This document shows, one piece after another, positions 6,325 to 14,305 of a stretch of DNA of 64,000 nucleotides (the first letter of the stretch is position 1; every line of letters begins with the position of its first letter). The translations under genes were made by a program, and so were the position numbers. This DNA is from Salirhabdus euzebyi (lineage in GTDB: Bacteria; Bacillota; Bacilli; Bacillales; Alkalibacillaceae). Location: the NCBI RefSeq assembly GCF_014207435.1, contig NZ_JACHGH010000004.1:124001-188000 (forward strand). The letters run 5' to 3'. The notes beneath the pieces are model-generated. The model saw only the letters and a list, made by a program, of their open reading frames with translations, made no database searches and had not been told where the DNA came from.

Positions 6325-8541
6325 ATGTTAGATAAATGGGGAGTGTTAGTTGCTAGTCAGAAAAGCAAATGGGTCACTTTAGTTATGTGGTTAATACTCG
6401 TTGCAATTCTTTCGTTCTTATGGCCACAGGTGAATAACGAGGAAACGAATTCTAATAATTTATTACCAGAGGATGCAAGCTCAGTAGAAGCAACGAGAAT
6501 AGCGGAGGATGAGTTTCCGAACGATGCTGGGGTACCTTTATTGATTGTATGGCACAGAGATGGTGGCTTGACAGAAGATGATTTTGAAGCGGTACAAACT
6601 GTTTATGCAAAACTACAAGAGAACCCCGTACATAGTCAATCTTTGGTGCCAGGCTTTGGAAATATGCCAGTTGAAATGCTTAGAGAGTCTGCATCGAATG
6701 ACGGGGAAGCTTTAACAACACCGGTATTTTTTGAGCAAGATGCTTCCACTGATGATTTACAGCAAGGTTTAGAGGCGTTAGAAAATAAGATAACAGATCA
6801 AGTTGACAATGATGTATTTACTGGAAACATCACAGATGATGGATTACACGTTCGGTTTACAGGACCTGTTGGGATCCAAACAGATGCAACTGCATTGTTT
6901 AGTCAAGCAGACTTGACGCTTTTAATTGCGACCGTTTTGTTAGTATTAATTCTCTTAGTTGTATTATATCGTTCACCAATATTGGCGCTTGTTCCCTTGG
7001 TTGGGGTAGGTTTTGCTTATGGATTGATTAGTCCCATTCTCGGCTTCTTGGCGAACAAAGGGTGGATTGTAGTTGATGCACAGGCTATCTCGATTATGAC
7101 TGTTTTATTGTTTGGAGCAGGAACGGACTATTGTTTGTTTCTTGTTTCCCGATATCGGGATGAATTGCAGTTAGAGCAAAATAAATATAAAGCACTTCAA
7201 TTAGCAATTGCTAATTCAGGTGGAGCAATAATGATGAGTGCTTTAACAACTGCATTAGGTTTATTGACTTTATCGTTAGCACAATATGCTTCTTACGATC
7301 GGTTTGCTGTTCCGTTTAGTTTGGCGATTGTGATTATGGGAATTGCTGTGTTAACTTTACTACCTGCCATACTTGCTTTACTCGGCAGAATAGCCTTTTT
7401 TCCATTCATTCCTCGAACGGAAAATATGAATGAGGATTTGGAAAAGAAAAAAGGAAAACCAGTACGTCGATCAAAAAATAGAAGTCGTTTTAGTAAGATT
7501 GCAGGACGTCTAGTGACTGAAAAACCGTGGAAAATTATCCTTATTTGTACATTGTTTTTAGGTGTTTTAGCAGCCTTTTTTACGAAAATTGAATACACGT
7601 ATGGCGTGCTCGATTCTTTCCCGGAGGATATGCCATCCCGTGAAGGATTTACCATGATAGCAGAGCATTATCCGGAGGGAGAAATTGCACCTGTTCAGGT
7701 TATTGTCGATACGAATGGAGAAAATGTTGGTTTACATGAGGTGTTAACTGGATTATCCAATGTGGCGACTGTAAGTGAGCCACGTATCGGAGAGAGTAAA
7801 ACAAATTTAATAGAATACACAGTTACCCTCGGGATTGATCCTTACTCTTCTGAGGCAGTTGAGAAAATTTCAGAGCTTAGAGGGATTGTTGTGGAAACGC
7901 TTCAAAAAGCAGGGATTGAAGATGGAGAAAATAAGGTTTGGATAGGTGGAGAAACAGCTACTTTGTATGATACCGAAAAAATAACTCAACGTGATCAAAA
8001 CGTTATTATTCCGGTAGTCCTTGTGATTATGGCAGTATTACTTACCGTCTATTTACGCTCTATTATTGCGATGATTTATTTACTATCAACGGTAGTTGTA
8101 TCTTTTCTTTCCGCTTTAGGATTAGGTTGGCTAATTATTCATCACGTCATGGGTGCAGCTGCCATGCAAGGTTTAATTCCTCTTTATGCATTTGTCTTCT
8201 TAGTTGCTTTAGGTGGAGACTATAACATTTTCATGATTTCGAGCATTTGGAAAAATCGAAGGCGAATGCCGATGAAAAAAGCCATTGCGGAAGGTGTTGA
8301 GGAAACGAGTAGTGTTATTACATCAGCCGGACTTATTTTAGCTGGAACATTCTCTGTATTAGCTGTCATGCCAATTCAAGTACTCGTCCAATTTGGAATT
8401 GTGACTGCAATTGGCATTTTACTGGATACCTTTATTGTAAGGCCTTTACTAGTACCGGCAATTACAACTGTACTTGGAAAATATGCTTTTTGGCCAGGGA
8501 AGTTATGGAAGAAGGAAGAGACGGATAAACAGGAAGGATAA
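6325..8541 (+). CDS. MMPL-family RND-like transporter
   Basis: A 738-residue membrane protein with the MMPL layout: one N-terminal helix, a large extracytoplasmic loop (about 40-190), five helices, a basic cytoplasmic linker (KKKGKPVRRSKNRSR), then the same pattern repeated. The two conserved membrane motifs GAGTDYCLFL and GGDYNIFM carry the proton-relay aspartates of the family. It resembles YdfJ-type exporters of lipids, siderophores or drugs. GAGGAG precedes ATG 6325. It sits alone, divergent from its likely TetR regulator, and is followed by a degenerate tandem repeat and a strong terminator. Confidence 0.9.
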   Translation: MLDKWGVLVASQKSKWVTLVMWLILVAILSFLWPQVNNEETNSNNLLPEDASSVEATRIAEDEFPNDAGVPLLIVWHRDGGLTEDDFEAVQTVYAKLQENPVHSQSLVPGFGNMPVEMLRESASNDGEALTTPVFFEQDASTDDLQQGLEALENKITDQVDNDVFTGNITDDGLHVRFTGPVGIQTDATALFSQADLTLLIATVLLVLILLVVLYRSPILALVPLVGVGFAYGLISPILGFLANKGWIVVDAQAISIMTVLLFGAGTDYCLFLVSRYRDELQLEQNKYKALQLAIANSGGAIMMSALTTALGLLTLSLAQYASYDRFAVPFSLAIVIMGIAVLTLLPAILALLGRIAFFPFIPRTENMNEDLEKKKGKPVRRSKNRSRFSKIAGRLVTEKPWKIILICTLFLGVLAAFFTKIEYTYGVLDSFPEDMPSREGFTMIAEHYPEGEIAPVQVIVDTNGENVGLHEVLTGLSNVATVSEPRIGESKTNLIEYTVTLGIDPYSSEAVEKISELRGIVVETLQKAGIEDGENKVWIGGETATLYDTEKITQRDQNVIIPVVLVIMAVLLTVYLRSIIAMIYLLSTVVVSFLSALGLGWLIIHHVMGAAAMQGLIPLYAFVFLVALGGDYNIFMISSIWKNRRRMPMKKAIAEGVEETSSVITSAGLILAGTFSVLAVMPIQVLVQFGIVTAIGILLDTFIVRPLLVPAITTVLGKYAFWPGKLWKKEETDKQEG

Positions 8542-8567
8542 GTATAATAGCACTTGTGGATGAATTT

Positions 8568-8645
8568 GGTTGATATATAGCTCATTTCGGATGATATATT
8601 TATAATTACGCTGATAATATTTGAATCCGGCTGATAAAATTAGCA
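8568..8645. repeat. degenerate tandem repeat, about four units of 20-21 bp
   Basis: Copies of GG(T/A/C)TGATA(T/A) recur at 8568, 8589, about 8609 and 8629, separated by AT-rich filler. The spacing of about two DNA helical turns is regular. It lies between the MMPL gene and a shared terminator and is not coding. Function unknown. Confidence 0.6.
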
Positions 8646-8670
8646 TTAGGTTCTAATCGTAGAATCTAAA

Positions 8671-8704
8671 AAGGCGTAGAACTAACTGTTCTGCGCCTTC
8701 TTTA
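8671..8704. terminator. bidirectional terminator
   Basis: AAGGCGTAGAAC (8671-8682) pairs with GTTCTGCGCCTT (8688-8699), twelve pairs with one G-T, five-base loop, then CTTT on plus and a T-rich stretch on minus. Confidence 0.85.
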
Positions 8705-8707
8705 AAT

Positions 8708-8902
8708 TTATTCATCAAAAAATTCATTAAATAGACGATCATCTGTGTTTGTTTTGCTCGTGTAAGGATTTTCATCTTTGTTACTTTTTACGTCTAAATT
8801 TGTTTTGGCTGCCACTATGGGGCCTTCCGGGGCATTGCGAATAAATCTGTCGTCTAAGGAATCAAAATCTGGCATATCATTTTTTTGGTTTTTCTTTTCC
8901 AT
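8708..8902 (-). CDS. small acidic hypothetical protein (64 aa)
   Basis: A 64-residue hydrophilic protein with no cysteine and no membrane segment, rich in Asp, Asn and Lys (for example PDFDSLDDRF and KTNTDDRLFNEFFDE), probably disordered. A strong GGAGG lies before ATG 8902, and the downstream hairpin at 8671 acts as a terminator, so it looks genuinely expressed. It follows cydS on the same strand and could be the last gene of the cydABS transcript. I do not recognise a family. Confidence 0.65.
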   Translation of the reverse strand: MEKKNQKNDMPDFDSLDDRFIRNAPEGPIVAAKTNLDVKSNKDENPYTSKTNTDDRLFNEFFDE

Positions 8903-8956
8903 TACAAAACCTCCATTACGAGTTTTTGTTAGTTTTAGTCTGTTTTTTAAAAGTAT

Positions 8957-9067
8957 TCATTTCATTTTTTTCGTAACAGACTCATCTCTAGCAGCTACCC
9001 CAAATGCAACATAGATAGATAAGATTAATACGATAAAAGGTGCCACAAAGATCAAAAAGTCATGCAT
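8957..9067 (-). CDS. cydS: cytochrome bd oxidase small subunit CydS
   Basis: A 36-residue peptide read from ATG 9067 to TGA 8957. One transmembrane helix (FLIFVAPFIVLILSIYVAF) is followed by a charged tail (ARDESVTKKMK). Small single-helix subunits of this kind (CydS in Bacillaceae, CydX in E. coli) bind CydA and stabilise hemes. It lies 16 bases after cydB, as in other Bacillaceae. Gene order, length and helix position all fit. Confidence 0.88.
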   Translation of the reverse strand: MHDFLIFVAPFIVLILSIYVAFGVAARDESVTKKMK

Positions 9068-9083
9068 AATGAAGAACCCCCAT

Positions 9084-10106
9084 TTACTTTGTTCGACCTT
9101 GAACGTAATTTTGATTAAATAAAAATAATCGTAATAAAAGATATAGTGATGGCAATAGTAATGCTAAGCCTGCAATGAAAGCAGTAATAAGTGCTATAGC
9201 CATCGCCTCATTCGTAAAGCTGTCATAAAGTGTTAAGTGTGGATAAAGTAAATATGGATAATGCGAAAAGCCATACCCGTAAAAGGCAAGTGCAAACTGC
9301 CCAATTAACAAAATAACAGCAAGTCCGTATTTGATACGGTTCCAGATTAGCCATACAGTCCCTAAGAATAGTAAAAAGGATAAACCAAATATCCACCAGA
9401 GTTCCATCATCCGATTAAAATGAGCTTCGTTATGAAAGCTTAATTCGTATACAATTCCACCAGCAGAAATCATGAGGGGACCGGCCCATATTAACGCGTA
9501 TTTCCGCATGGCTTTTGTTGCTTGCCAATCTTTTGCTTTTCTGGCATACCACGTTAAAAAAACAGCGGAAATATAAAGTACAGCAGCAACACTTAGTACA
9601 ACGATACTCCAGGTTAAAGGACTCGTGAATAGTCCCCAGTAATCGAGTACTGGTTTTCCATCTACTAGGAAAACAAATCCACCTTCTGAAATGGTGAGTA
9701 CGACTGACAAAGCAGCGGGGAGGAATAATCCAGCTAGTCCATACATAAATGAATAACCTCTATGGCCTTTTGTACCATATGTTTCAAAGGCATAATAAGA
9801 GCCTCGGATTGCGAGTAAGATAATCGCAATACTAACAGGGACTAATAACGTTGTCCCATAATAAAATGCTGTTTTCGGAAAAAAGCCTATAATACCAACA
9901 AAGAAAAAGACAAGAAATACGTTCGTCACTTCCCACACTGGTGATAAATAGCGTTGGATAATTTTATTTAGTATGTGTTCTTTTCCGGTGAATTGACTAT
10001 AAGCGTTGAAAAATCCTGCACCGAAATCAATCGATGCAACTATGACATACCCAAATAGAAACGTCCACAGTACGGTAATGCCGATAATTTCTAAACTCAT
10101 CTCCAA
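9084..10106 (-). CDS. cydB: cytochrome bd oxidase subunit II
   Basis: A 340-residue protein with eight or nine predicted helices and the CydB N-terminal pattern (LWTFLFGYVIVASIDFGAGFF, then SPVWEVTNVFLVFFFV). It pairs with CydA in the heme-bd quinol oxidase that reduces oxygen to water at the cytoplasmic membrane. The start overlaps the end of cydA by ten bases, suggesting translational coupling. The length is usual for Bacillaceae CydB. Confidence 0.95.
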   Translation of the reverse strand: MEMSLEIIGITVLWTFLFGYVIVASIDFGAGFFNAYSQFTGKEHILNKIIQRYLSPVWEVTNVFLVFFFVGIIGFFPKTAFYYGTTLLVPVSIAIILLAIRGSYYAFETYGTKGHRGYSFMYGLAGLFLPAALSVVLTISEGGFVFLVDGKPVLDYWGLFTSPLTWSIVVLSVAAVLYISAVFLTWYARKAKDWQATKAMRKYALIWAGPLMISAGGIVYELSFHNEAHFNRMMELWWIFGLSFLLFLGTVWLIWNRIKYGLAVILLIGQFALAFYGYGFSHYPYLLYPHLTLYDSFTNEAMAIALITAFIAGLALLLPSLYLLLRLFLFNQNYVQGRTK

Positions 10107-11434
10107 CCACCTCTTTTACGATCTTGCAGTTCTTGCTCTACTGGATTGTTTCGGAACATGCGTGTAAGAATGACGATAGTACCGATAGCTAAAATAGTAT
10201 ATAGTCCAGAGAATAGTAAAAGCATTGTATCTACATGGTCACTGGAGGTTGCTGCATCTGCTGTCCGCATAATTCCTCGCAGTACCCATGGCTGTCGACC
10301 AACTTCTGTCATCCACCAACCAGCTTCAATTGCAATAATCGCAAGTGGTCCACCGAAAACGATGAGCCAATGAAAAGCTTTTGTTTTGACGAGTGACCAT
10401 CCTCGTACTGTTCCAACCCAATAAATAAAGGATAAAAATAATAGCCACATACCAATTGTTACCATAATGTCAAATAAGTAATGGATGTAAAGTGGTGGTG
10501 TGTTTTCTTCTGAAATTTGATCTAATCCAATAACTTCTGCATTGGGATTTCCATGGGCCAATATGCTTAATGCATAAGGAATCTTTATGGCATTCTTTAC
10601 TTCACCATCATCTAAATAGCCATACAAAAGAAGAGGTGCTTTTTCCTCGGTTTCAAAATGCCACTCAGCTGCAGCTAACTTTTCTGGCTGATACTTGGCT
10701 AAGTATTTCCCTGAAAAATCACCGATAATTGCTGTCGCTACTGCAAAAACGAATCCAAGTTTCATCGTTAAAAACAAAGCTTTTTTATGATAAATGTGAT
10801 TAGATCCTTTAACTAATCGGTATGCTGCAATCGATGCTAGAACAAAAGCGGATGTCATAAAGGCTGTTACAACAACATGTGCAACTTTTGTTGGCATAGC
10901 CGGATTGAGCATCGCAGCAATGGGATCCACATTTATAAGCTCTCCATTTACAAGGTCAAATCCTTGTGGAGCATTCATGAACGCATTCACGATTGTAATA
11001 AAAACAGCAGAAAAAGAGGCACCGATTGCAACAGGAATTAATAACATTAAATGCTTACGTGGATTCAGAATTCGATCCCATGTGTACATATAAATACCTA
11101 GAAAAATCGCTTCAAAAAAGAAAGCGAACGTTTCCATGAATAAAGGAAGTGCTATTACATTTCCTGCTAGTTCCATAAAGTTTGGCCACAGTAAGGAAAG
11201 CTGTAGACCGATTGCTGTCCCGGTTACGACACCTACTGCAACAGTGATGACAAAGCCTCTTGTCCATCTTCTAGCTAACAATATGTAATGATCATCATTT
11301 TTTTTAATGCCAACCCACTGAGCAATCATAATCATGAGCGGAACCCCAACTCCAATTGTTGCATAAATGATATGAAAGGAGAGGGTTAACTCTGTTAAGA
11401 ATCGGCTATACATAAGTGCATTATCATTTACCAA
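10097..11434 (-). CDS. cydA: cytochrome bd oxidase subunit I
   Basis: A 445-residue quinol oxidase subunit, the short Q-loop form usual in Firmicutes. Visible are the N-terminal heme-ligand region LSFHIIYATIGVGVP, a second His in PTKVAHVVVTAF, the methionine region FDIMVTIGM and the conserved GRQPWVLRG quinol-site motif. It starts at TTG 11434 after AGGGGG; an ATG eight codons later would cut the usual N terminus. bd oxidases have high oxygen affinity and are known in E. coli to resist sulfide, which may matter beside sulfur genes. A 31-residue peptide gene precedes it. Confidence 0.95.
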   Translation of the reverse strand: MVNDNALMYSRFLTELTLSFHIIYATIGVGVPLMIMIAQWVGIKKNDDHYILLARRWTRGFVITVAVGVVTGTAIGLQLSLLWPNFMELAGNVIALPLFMETFAFFFEAIFLGIYMYTWDRILNPRKHLMLLIPVAIGASFSAVFITIVNAFMNAPQGFDLVNGELINVDPIAAMLNPAMPTKVAHVVVTAFMTSAFVLASIAAYRLVKGSNHIYHKKALFLTMKLGFVFAVATAIIGDFSGKYLAKYQPEKLAAAEWHFETEEKAPLLLYGYLDDGEVKNAIKIPYALSILAHGNPNAEVIGLDQISEENTPPLYIHYLFDIMVTIGMWLLFLSFIYWVGTVRGWSLVKTKAFHWLIVFGGPLAIIAIEAGWWMTEVGRQPWVLRGIMRTADAATSSDHVDTMLLLFSGLYTILAIGTIVILTRMFRNNPVEQELQDRKRGGWR

Positions 11435-11449
11435 GATGAAGTTCCCCCT

Positions 11450-11545
11450 TTAACCGCCAAAAATTCTACCAATGATAGATATGAGCATAATAGCGGCCAC
11501 AATAAAAGCAAGCCATACTAGTTTTTTCTCTTGTTTTTTATACAT
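11450..11545 (-). CDS. 31-residue single-helix membrane peptide upstream of cydA
   Basis: From ATG 11545 to TAA 11450 the minus strand encodes MYKKQEKK followed by a hydrophobic helix (LVWLAFIVAAIMLISIIG) and RIFGG. AGGGG lies upstream. It ends 15 bases before the cydA start, so it is very likely the first gene of the cyd transcript. It could be an oxidase accessory peptide. I do not recognise a named family, and its size makes chance occurrence possible, but the ribosome site and positive-inside topology support it. Confidence 0.6.
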   Translation of the reverse strand: MYKKQEKKLVWLAFIVAAIMLISIIGRIFGG

Positions 11546-11817
11546 GTAAACAACCCCTAATTACTCTATATTTACCCTGGTGAAAATTTATTACACATGA
11601 AATTATGGGAGAATGCCTAGAAGAGAGAAACTGTATTTGGAGTTAAGAAATTAATAATTCGGTTGTTGATGCATATATATTCCAGGATAGAATGCAAATG
11701 GATAGGGCACCCTTCAATCCCTAAAATTTTCGTACTTTTGTTATAATCAATTAAATATATTGCTAAATTTCTAGATTATAATAAAAAGGATAACTTTTCA
11801 TAAAAGGAGTAATCAAA

Positions 11818-12216
11818 ATGGAAACAAAGAAACTTTTCCTATACGTTTTAGTATTATTTGGTGTTTTGTTTATCGGATGGAGCCTTTTCCAAGAGAAAGA
11901 AATTCAATCGATAACAACCGAAGAATTAGAAGAGAGATTGGAAAACAGAAAGAGTTCGGATCACACGATGTATATAGATGTTCGTGAACAGGAAGAGTAT
12001 TTTGCTGGCCATATCGAGGGTATGGTAAATATTCCGTTATCCACACTAAAAACAAATACACCTAGTATTGCAGATAATATCGAAATAGTTATCATTTGCA
12101 GAAGTGGTTCTAGAAGTATGGAAGCTGCAGAAATCTTTAAGGAACGTGGCTATGAAAAAATCGTCAATGTAGAAGGTGGTATGTTAAGCTGGCAAGGAGA
12201 GATAGTCGTCCCTTAA
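11818..12216 (+). CDS. membrane-anchored rhodanese
   Basis: A 132-residue protein with one N-terminal helix (LFLYVLVLFGVLFIGWSLF), then a rhodanese domain (about residues 35-130) with YIDVREQEEY, HIEGMVNIP and active loop CRSGSRSM. The helix has no lipobox or clear signal-peptidase site, so it is probably an anchor. The domain may face outside, or inside if the anchor is reversed. AAAGGAG precedes ATG 11818. It is divergent from the cytochrome bd genes, 272 bases away, and is the third rhodanese active site in the first 12 kb after yrkF and the 4.1-kb gene, not counting yrkH. Confidence 0.88.
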   Translation: METKKLFLYVLVLFGVLFIGWSLFQEKEIQSITTEELEERLENRKSSDHTMYIDVREQEEYFAGHIEGMVNIPLSTLKTNTPSIADNIEIVIICRSGSRSMEAAEIFKERGYEKIVNVEGGMLSWQGEIVVP

Positions 12217-12225
12217 CAGAAAATA

Positions 12226-12265
12226 AAAGACGTTTGGAATAATCGAGCCAAACGTCTTTATTGTT
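12226..12265 (+). terminator. intrinsic terminator after the anchored rhodanese
   Basis: AAAGACGTTTGG (12226-12237) pairs with CCAAACGTCTTT (12248-12259). The downstream T tract is weak (ATTGTTG). Confidence 0.75.
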
Positions 12266-12302
12266 GCTTAGGAAATTATAAAATTGTGGACTTTTGGATA
12301 AG

Positions 12303-12439
12303 TTGGTTGCACGGGGCCACGTCTAGCTTCAGCACCTACCCCCTCGGGACATAAGTCAATCCCTTCTGTGGCAAAACCGCCACGGCAGGTCTTGTCTTAT
12401 GCCTGTCGGGGGTGAACAAGGCGCTTACGCTTTTGTTCG
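12303..12439. repeat. Bacillaceae-type palindromic intergenic repeat (about 137 bp)
   Basis: The arms CACCTACCCCCTCGGGACATAAG and CTTATGCCTGTCGGGGGTG are imperfect inverted copies, with a central TGGC-AAAACC-GCCA hairpin and the flank AGGCGCTTACGCTTTTG. GC content is clearly higher than the surroundings. The layout matches a palindromic repeat I recall from many Bacillus-group chromosomes. It abuts the stop codon of the GNAT gene. Confidence 0.7.
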
Positions 12440-12913
12440 TTACGATATTGTTTTCGTGAATAATACTCTATCTTGATTTGGACCGTCATAGTCCGCAAAT
12501 ACAGAAATACCATCAACTTCCTTGCTCCCTTGTTCAATTTCAAATCCCATTTTTGTGTGAAAAGCAATCGAGGTTTTATTCACTGGCGAAGTAACGGCAC
12601 GCACAACATTTCTTCCATTCTCTTTAACAATCGTAAAAAAATGTTGATATAGTTTTTTTCCGATATTATGTTGTCGAAACTCCGGATGAACACCGACAAA
12701 ATGAATATAGGCTTCCCTAGAATTAGTTTGTGATAAAAAGCCTATTAGAAAGCCGATAATTTCACCATTCTTTTCAGCTACAAAACTAGTGTTTTGGAAA
12801 TGAACAAAAAATAACTTTGGTAACATATCAGCCATTTGTCTACCACCCCACCACTCGTTAATTAACGGAGATATGACATTATAATCTGTGCTTTTCACAT
12901 TGCGAATTTCCAT
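12440..12913 (-). CDS. GNAT-family N-acetyltransferase
   Basis: A 157-residue single GNAT domain. The acetyl-CoA site shows as VGVHPEFRQHNIGKKLYQHF (the R/Q-x-x-G-x-G/K region), preceded by the strand FVAEKNGEIIGFLIGFL and followed by VNKTSIAFHTKMGFEIEQ. The substrate is unknown. GGAGG precedes ATG 12913. The gene ends exactly at the edge of the palindromic repeat at 12303-12439, so the repeat may supply the 3' end of the transcript. Confidence 0.88.
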   Translation of the reverse strand: MEIRNVKSTDYNVISPLINEWWGGRQMADMLPKLFFVHFQNTSFVAEKNGEIIGFLIGFLSQTNSREAYIHFVGVHPEFRQHNIGKKLYQHFFTIVKENGRNVVRAVTSPVNKTSIAFHTKMGFEIEQGSKEVDGISVFADYDGPNQDRVLFTKTIS

Positions 12914-13002
12914 AATAAGTCCTCCAATTCATTCTGTCAAAAATGATTCTATCATGTTTAAATCGGTTTCCATTATGTTTTTTTGAGGTCGTCAAGCAAA
13001 CA

Positions 13003-13035
13003 TTAAGCTCGAGGGGCTGATTTCCTCGAACTTAA
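13003..13035 (-). terminator. terminator-like hairpin after the VOC gene
   Basis: TTAAGCTCGAGG (13003-13014) pairs with CCTCGAACTTAA (13024-13035) with one mismatch. It overlaps the last codon of the VOC gene. The T tract on the minus strand is short. Confidence 0.6.
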
Positions 13036-13385
13036 CATTTACATACCATAAGGTGATTACCATCAGGGTCTTTAAAATTAAAATAATGGTTATGTTCAAT
13101 GCTTGTAGTCAATTCTACGTTCTTTTTTTGCATAAATTCATAGGCTTCCTTAATATTTTCTGTATTAAAATGGAAAGCAGGTGCCTTAAAAATATTTTCT
13201 TCGGAATAAATTTTGCTATCTAGCACAATAGTTGTCCCTACCATTGGAATAATATATAAATGCTCGAATTGAATTTCGCCGTCTGCCTGTAATCCAAGAA
13301 TATCACAATACCAATCTCTTGCTTTTTCTATGTCACGAACAGGAATAAAGACCGTACCAATTTGATTGAAAATAGGACTCTTCAT
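13032..13385 (-). CDS. VOC (glyoxalase/bleomycin-resistance fold) protein
   Basis: A 117-residue VOC protein with two beta-alpha-beta-beta-beta halves: GTVFIPVRDIEKARDWYCDILGL at the N terminus, and AFHFNTENIKEAYEFM with FNFKDPDGNHLMVC at the C terminus. The DPDGN-x-L ending is usual for this superfamily. His and Glu at typical metal positions are only partly present, and no specific reaction can be assigned. AGAGGT precedes ATG 13385. It may share a transcript with the upstream methyltransferase gene, 43 bases away. Confidence 0.88.
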   Translation of the reverse strand: MKSPIFNQIGTVFIPVRDIEKARDWYCDILGLQADGEIQFEHLYIIPMVGTTIVLDSKIYSEENIFKAPAFHFNTENIKEAYEFMQKKNVELTTSIEHNHYFNFKDPDGNHLMVCKC

Positions 13386-13428
13386 TTAAATACCTCTACT
13401 TTCATTCTCTATTAAACTATAAATAGAT

Positions 13429-13980
13429 TCACTTAACGGCATCTACTATTAACGATGGACACTGAAGCTGATCCCCATGGTTGCGCGGATCAAATTTTTT
13501 TGAGCGAAATATCACACCATCTTTACCTGTCCAATTTCTTTCGTGAAATTCTCCATTTTCATCACAATACTCTAATAAGTGAACGTTAAAACCAGCTGAT
13601 TCAAACAAGCTTGATAGCGTTTGATAGGTATGAACGATTTTGTGACTTGCGGCTGGATGGTCTTTAGGTCCTGGTCCTCCTACTTGTACAATTCGTTGGT
13701 ATTCCTCATTTTGAAAAAAACCATCAGGCACGGCACAGCGAATATATCCACCAGGCTTTAAATATGAATAGCAAGTTTTTGCAGCTTGGAGTCCCTCATT
13801 GTATGTAAGATGTTCCCATACATGTTCAGCGAGAATTGCTGAAATGGAATTCGTTTTAAATTGGTTGTACCAAGTGGTCTCATTTAGTAAATCTAGTTCA
13901 TCTTCTTGTGTATGTATCCAGCCAGGATTATTGTTGTATGGCCCCGCACCGATGACTATTTTGATTTCTTTTTGATTCAA
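13429..13980 (-). CDS. class I SAM-dependent methyltransferase-like protein
   Basis: A 183-residue protein resembling small methyltransferases. It has an N-terminal IKIVIGAGPY loop (a shortened SAM-binding glycine region), the acidic-strand equivalent WIHTQEDELDLL, then ILAEHVWEHLTYNEGL and LKPGGYIRCAVPD, the last two being typical for motifs IV and V. The glycine-rich motif I is atypical, so activity is uncertain. It starts at TTG 13980 after GGGGAA. The substrate is unknown. Confidence 0.75.
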   Translation of the reverse strand: MNQKEIKIVIGAGPYNNNPGWIHTQEDELDLLNETTWYNQFKTNSISAILAEHVWEHLTYNEGLQAAKTCYSYLKPGGYIRCAVPDGFFQNEEYQRIVQVGGPGPKDHPAASHKIVHTYQTLSSLFESAGFNVHLLEYCDENGEFHERNWTGKDGVIFRSKKFDPRNHGDQLQCPSLIVDAVK

Positions 13981-14305
13981 GTCAATTCCCCATTTTCATG
14001 TAAAGTTTTCGTGAATACCGGAAGCTACAGAGCTTTACCAAAAGTAATAAGTACCTTTGCAAAATATTGTAACAATTAGCTAGATAGATGCCTAGTCCTA
14101 AAACATTTCCCCTCTTACAAAATGACTCCTTTCTAATTTACTGGTAATACATAAGTGGAAAATGGAAGAGTTCAATTTGGTATGTTTTTTTGTTCCAAAT
14201 TGACCTTCTCCGATCAAAAGAGGGACGATCTAAAATTTATGGAAGGTATATTTTGACATATCTCGAATTTAATTAGTAATAAACTAAAAGTAGGAGGGTG
14301 GTTAT
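13981..14305. other. 325-bp divergent intergenic region
   Basis: AT-rich region between the divergent methyltransferase and MBL genes. TTTTGACATATC near 14251 gives a possible -35 element for the MBL gene, but no clear -10 box follows. No repeat, conserved RNA or coding potential was seen. Confidence 0.5.

Noticed and set aside
11578-11597. Rex-type operator before the cyd genes
   Set aside because: The GTGAA and TTACAC halves are present, but their spacing and symmetry fit the Rex consensus poorly; kept only as a remark.
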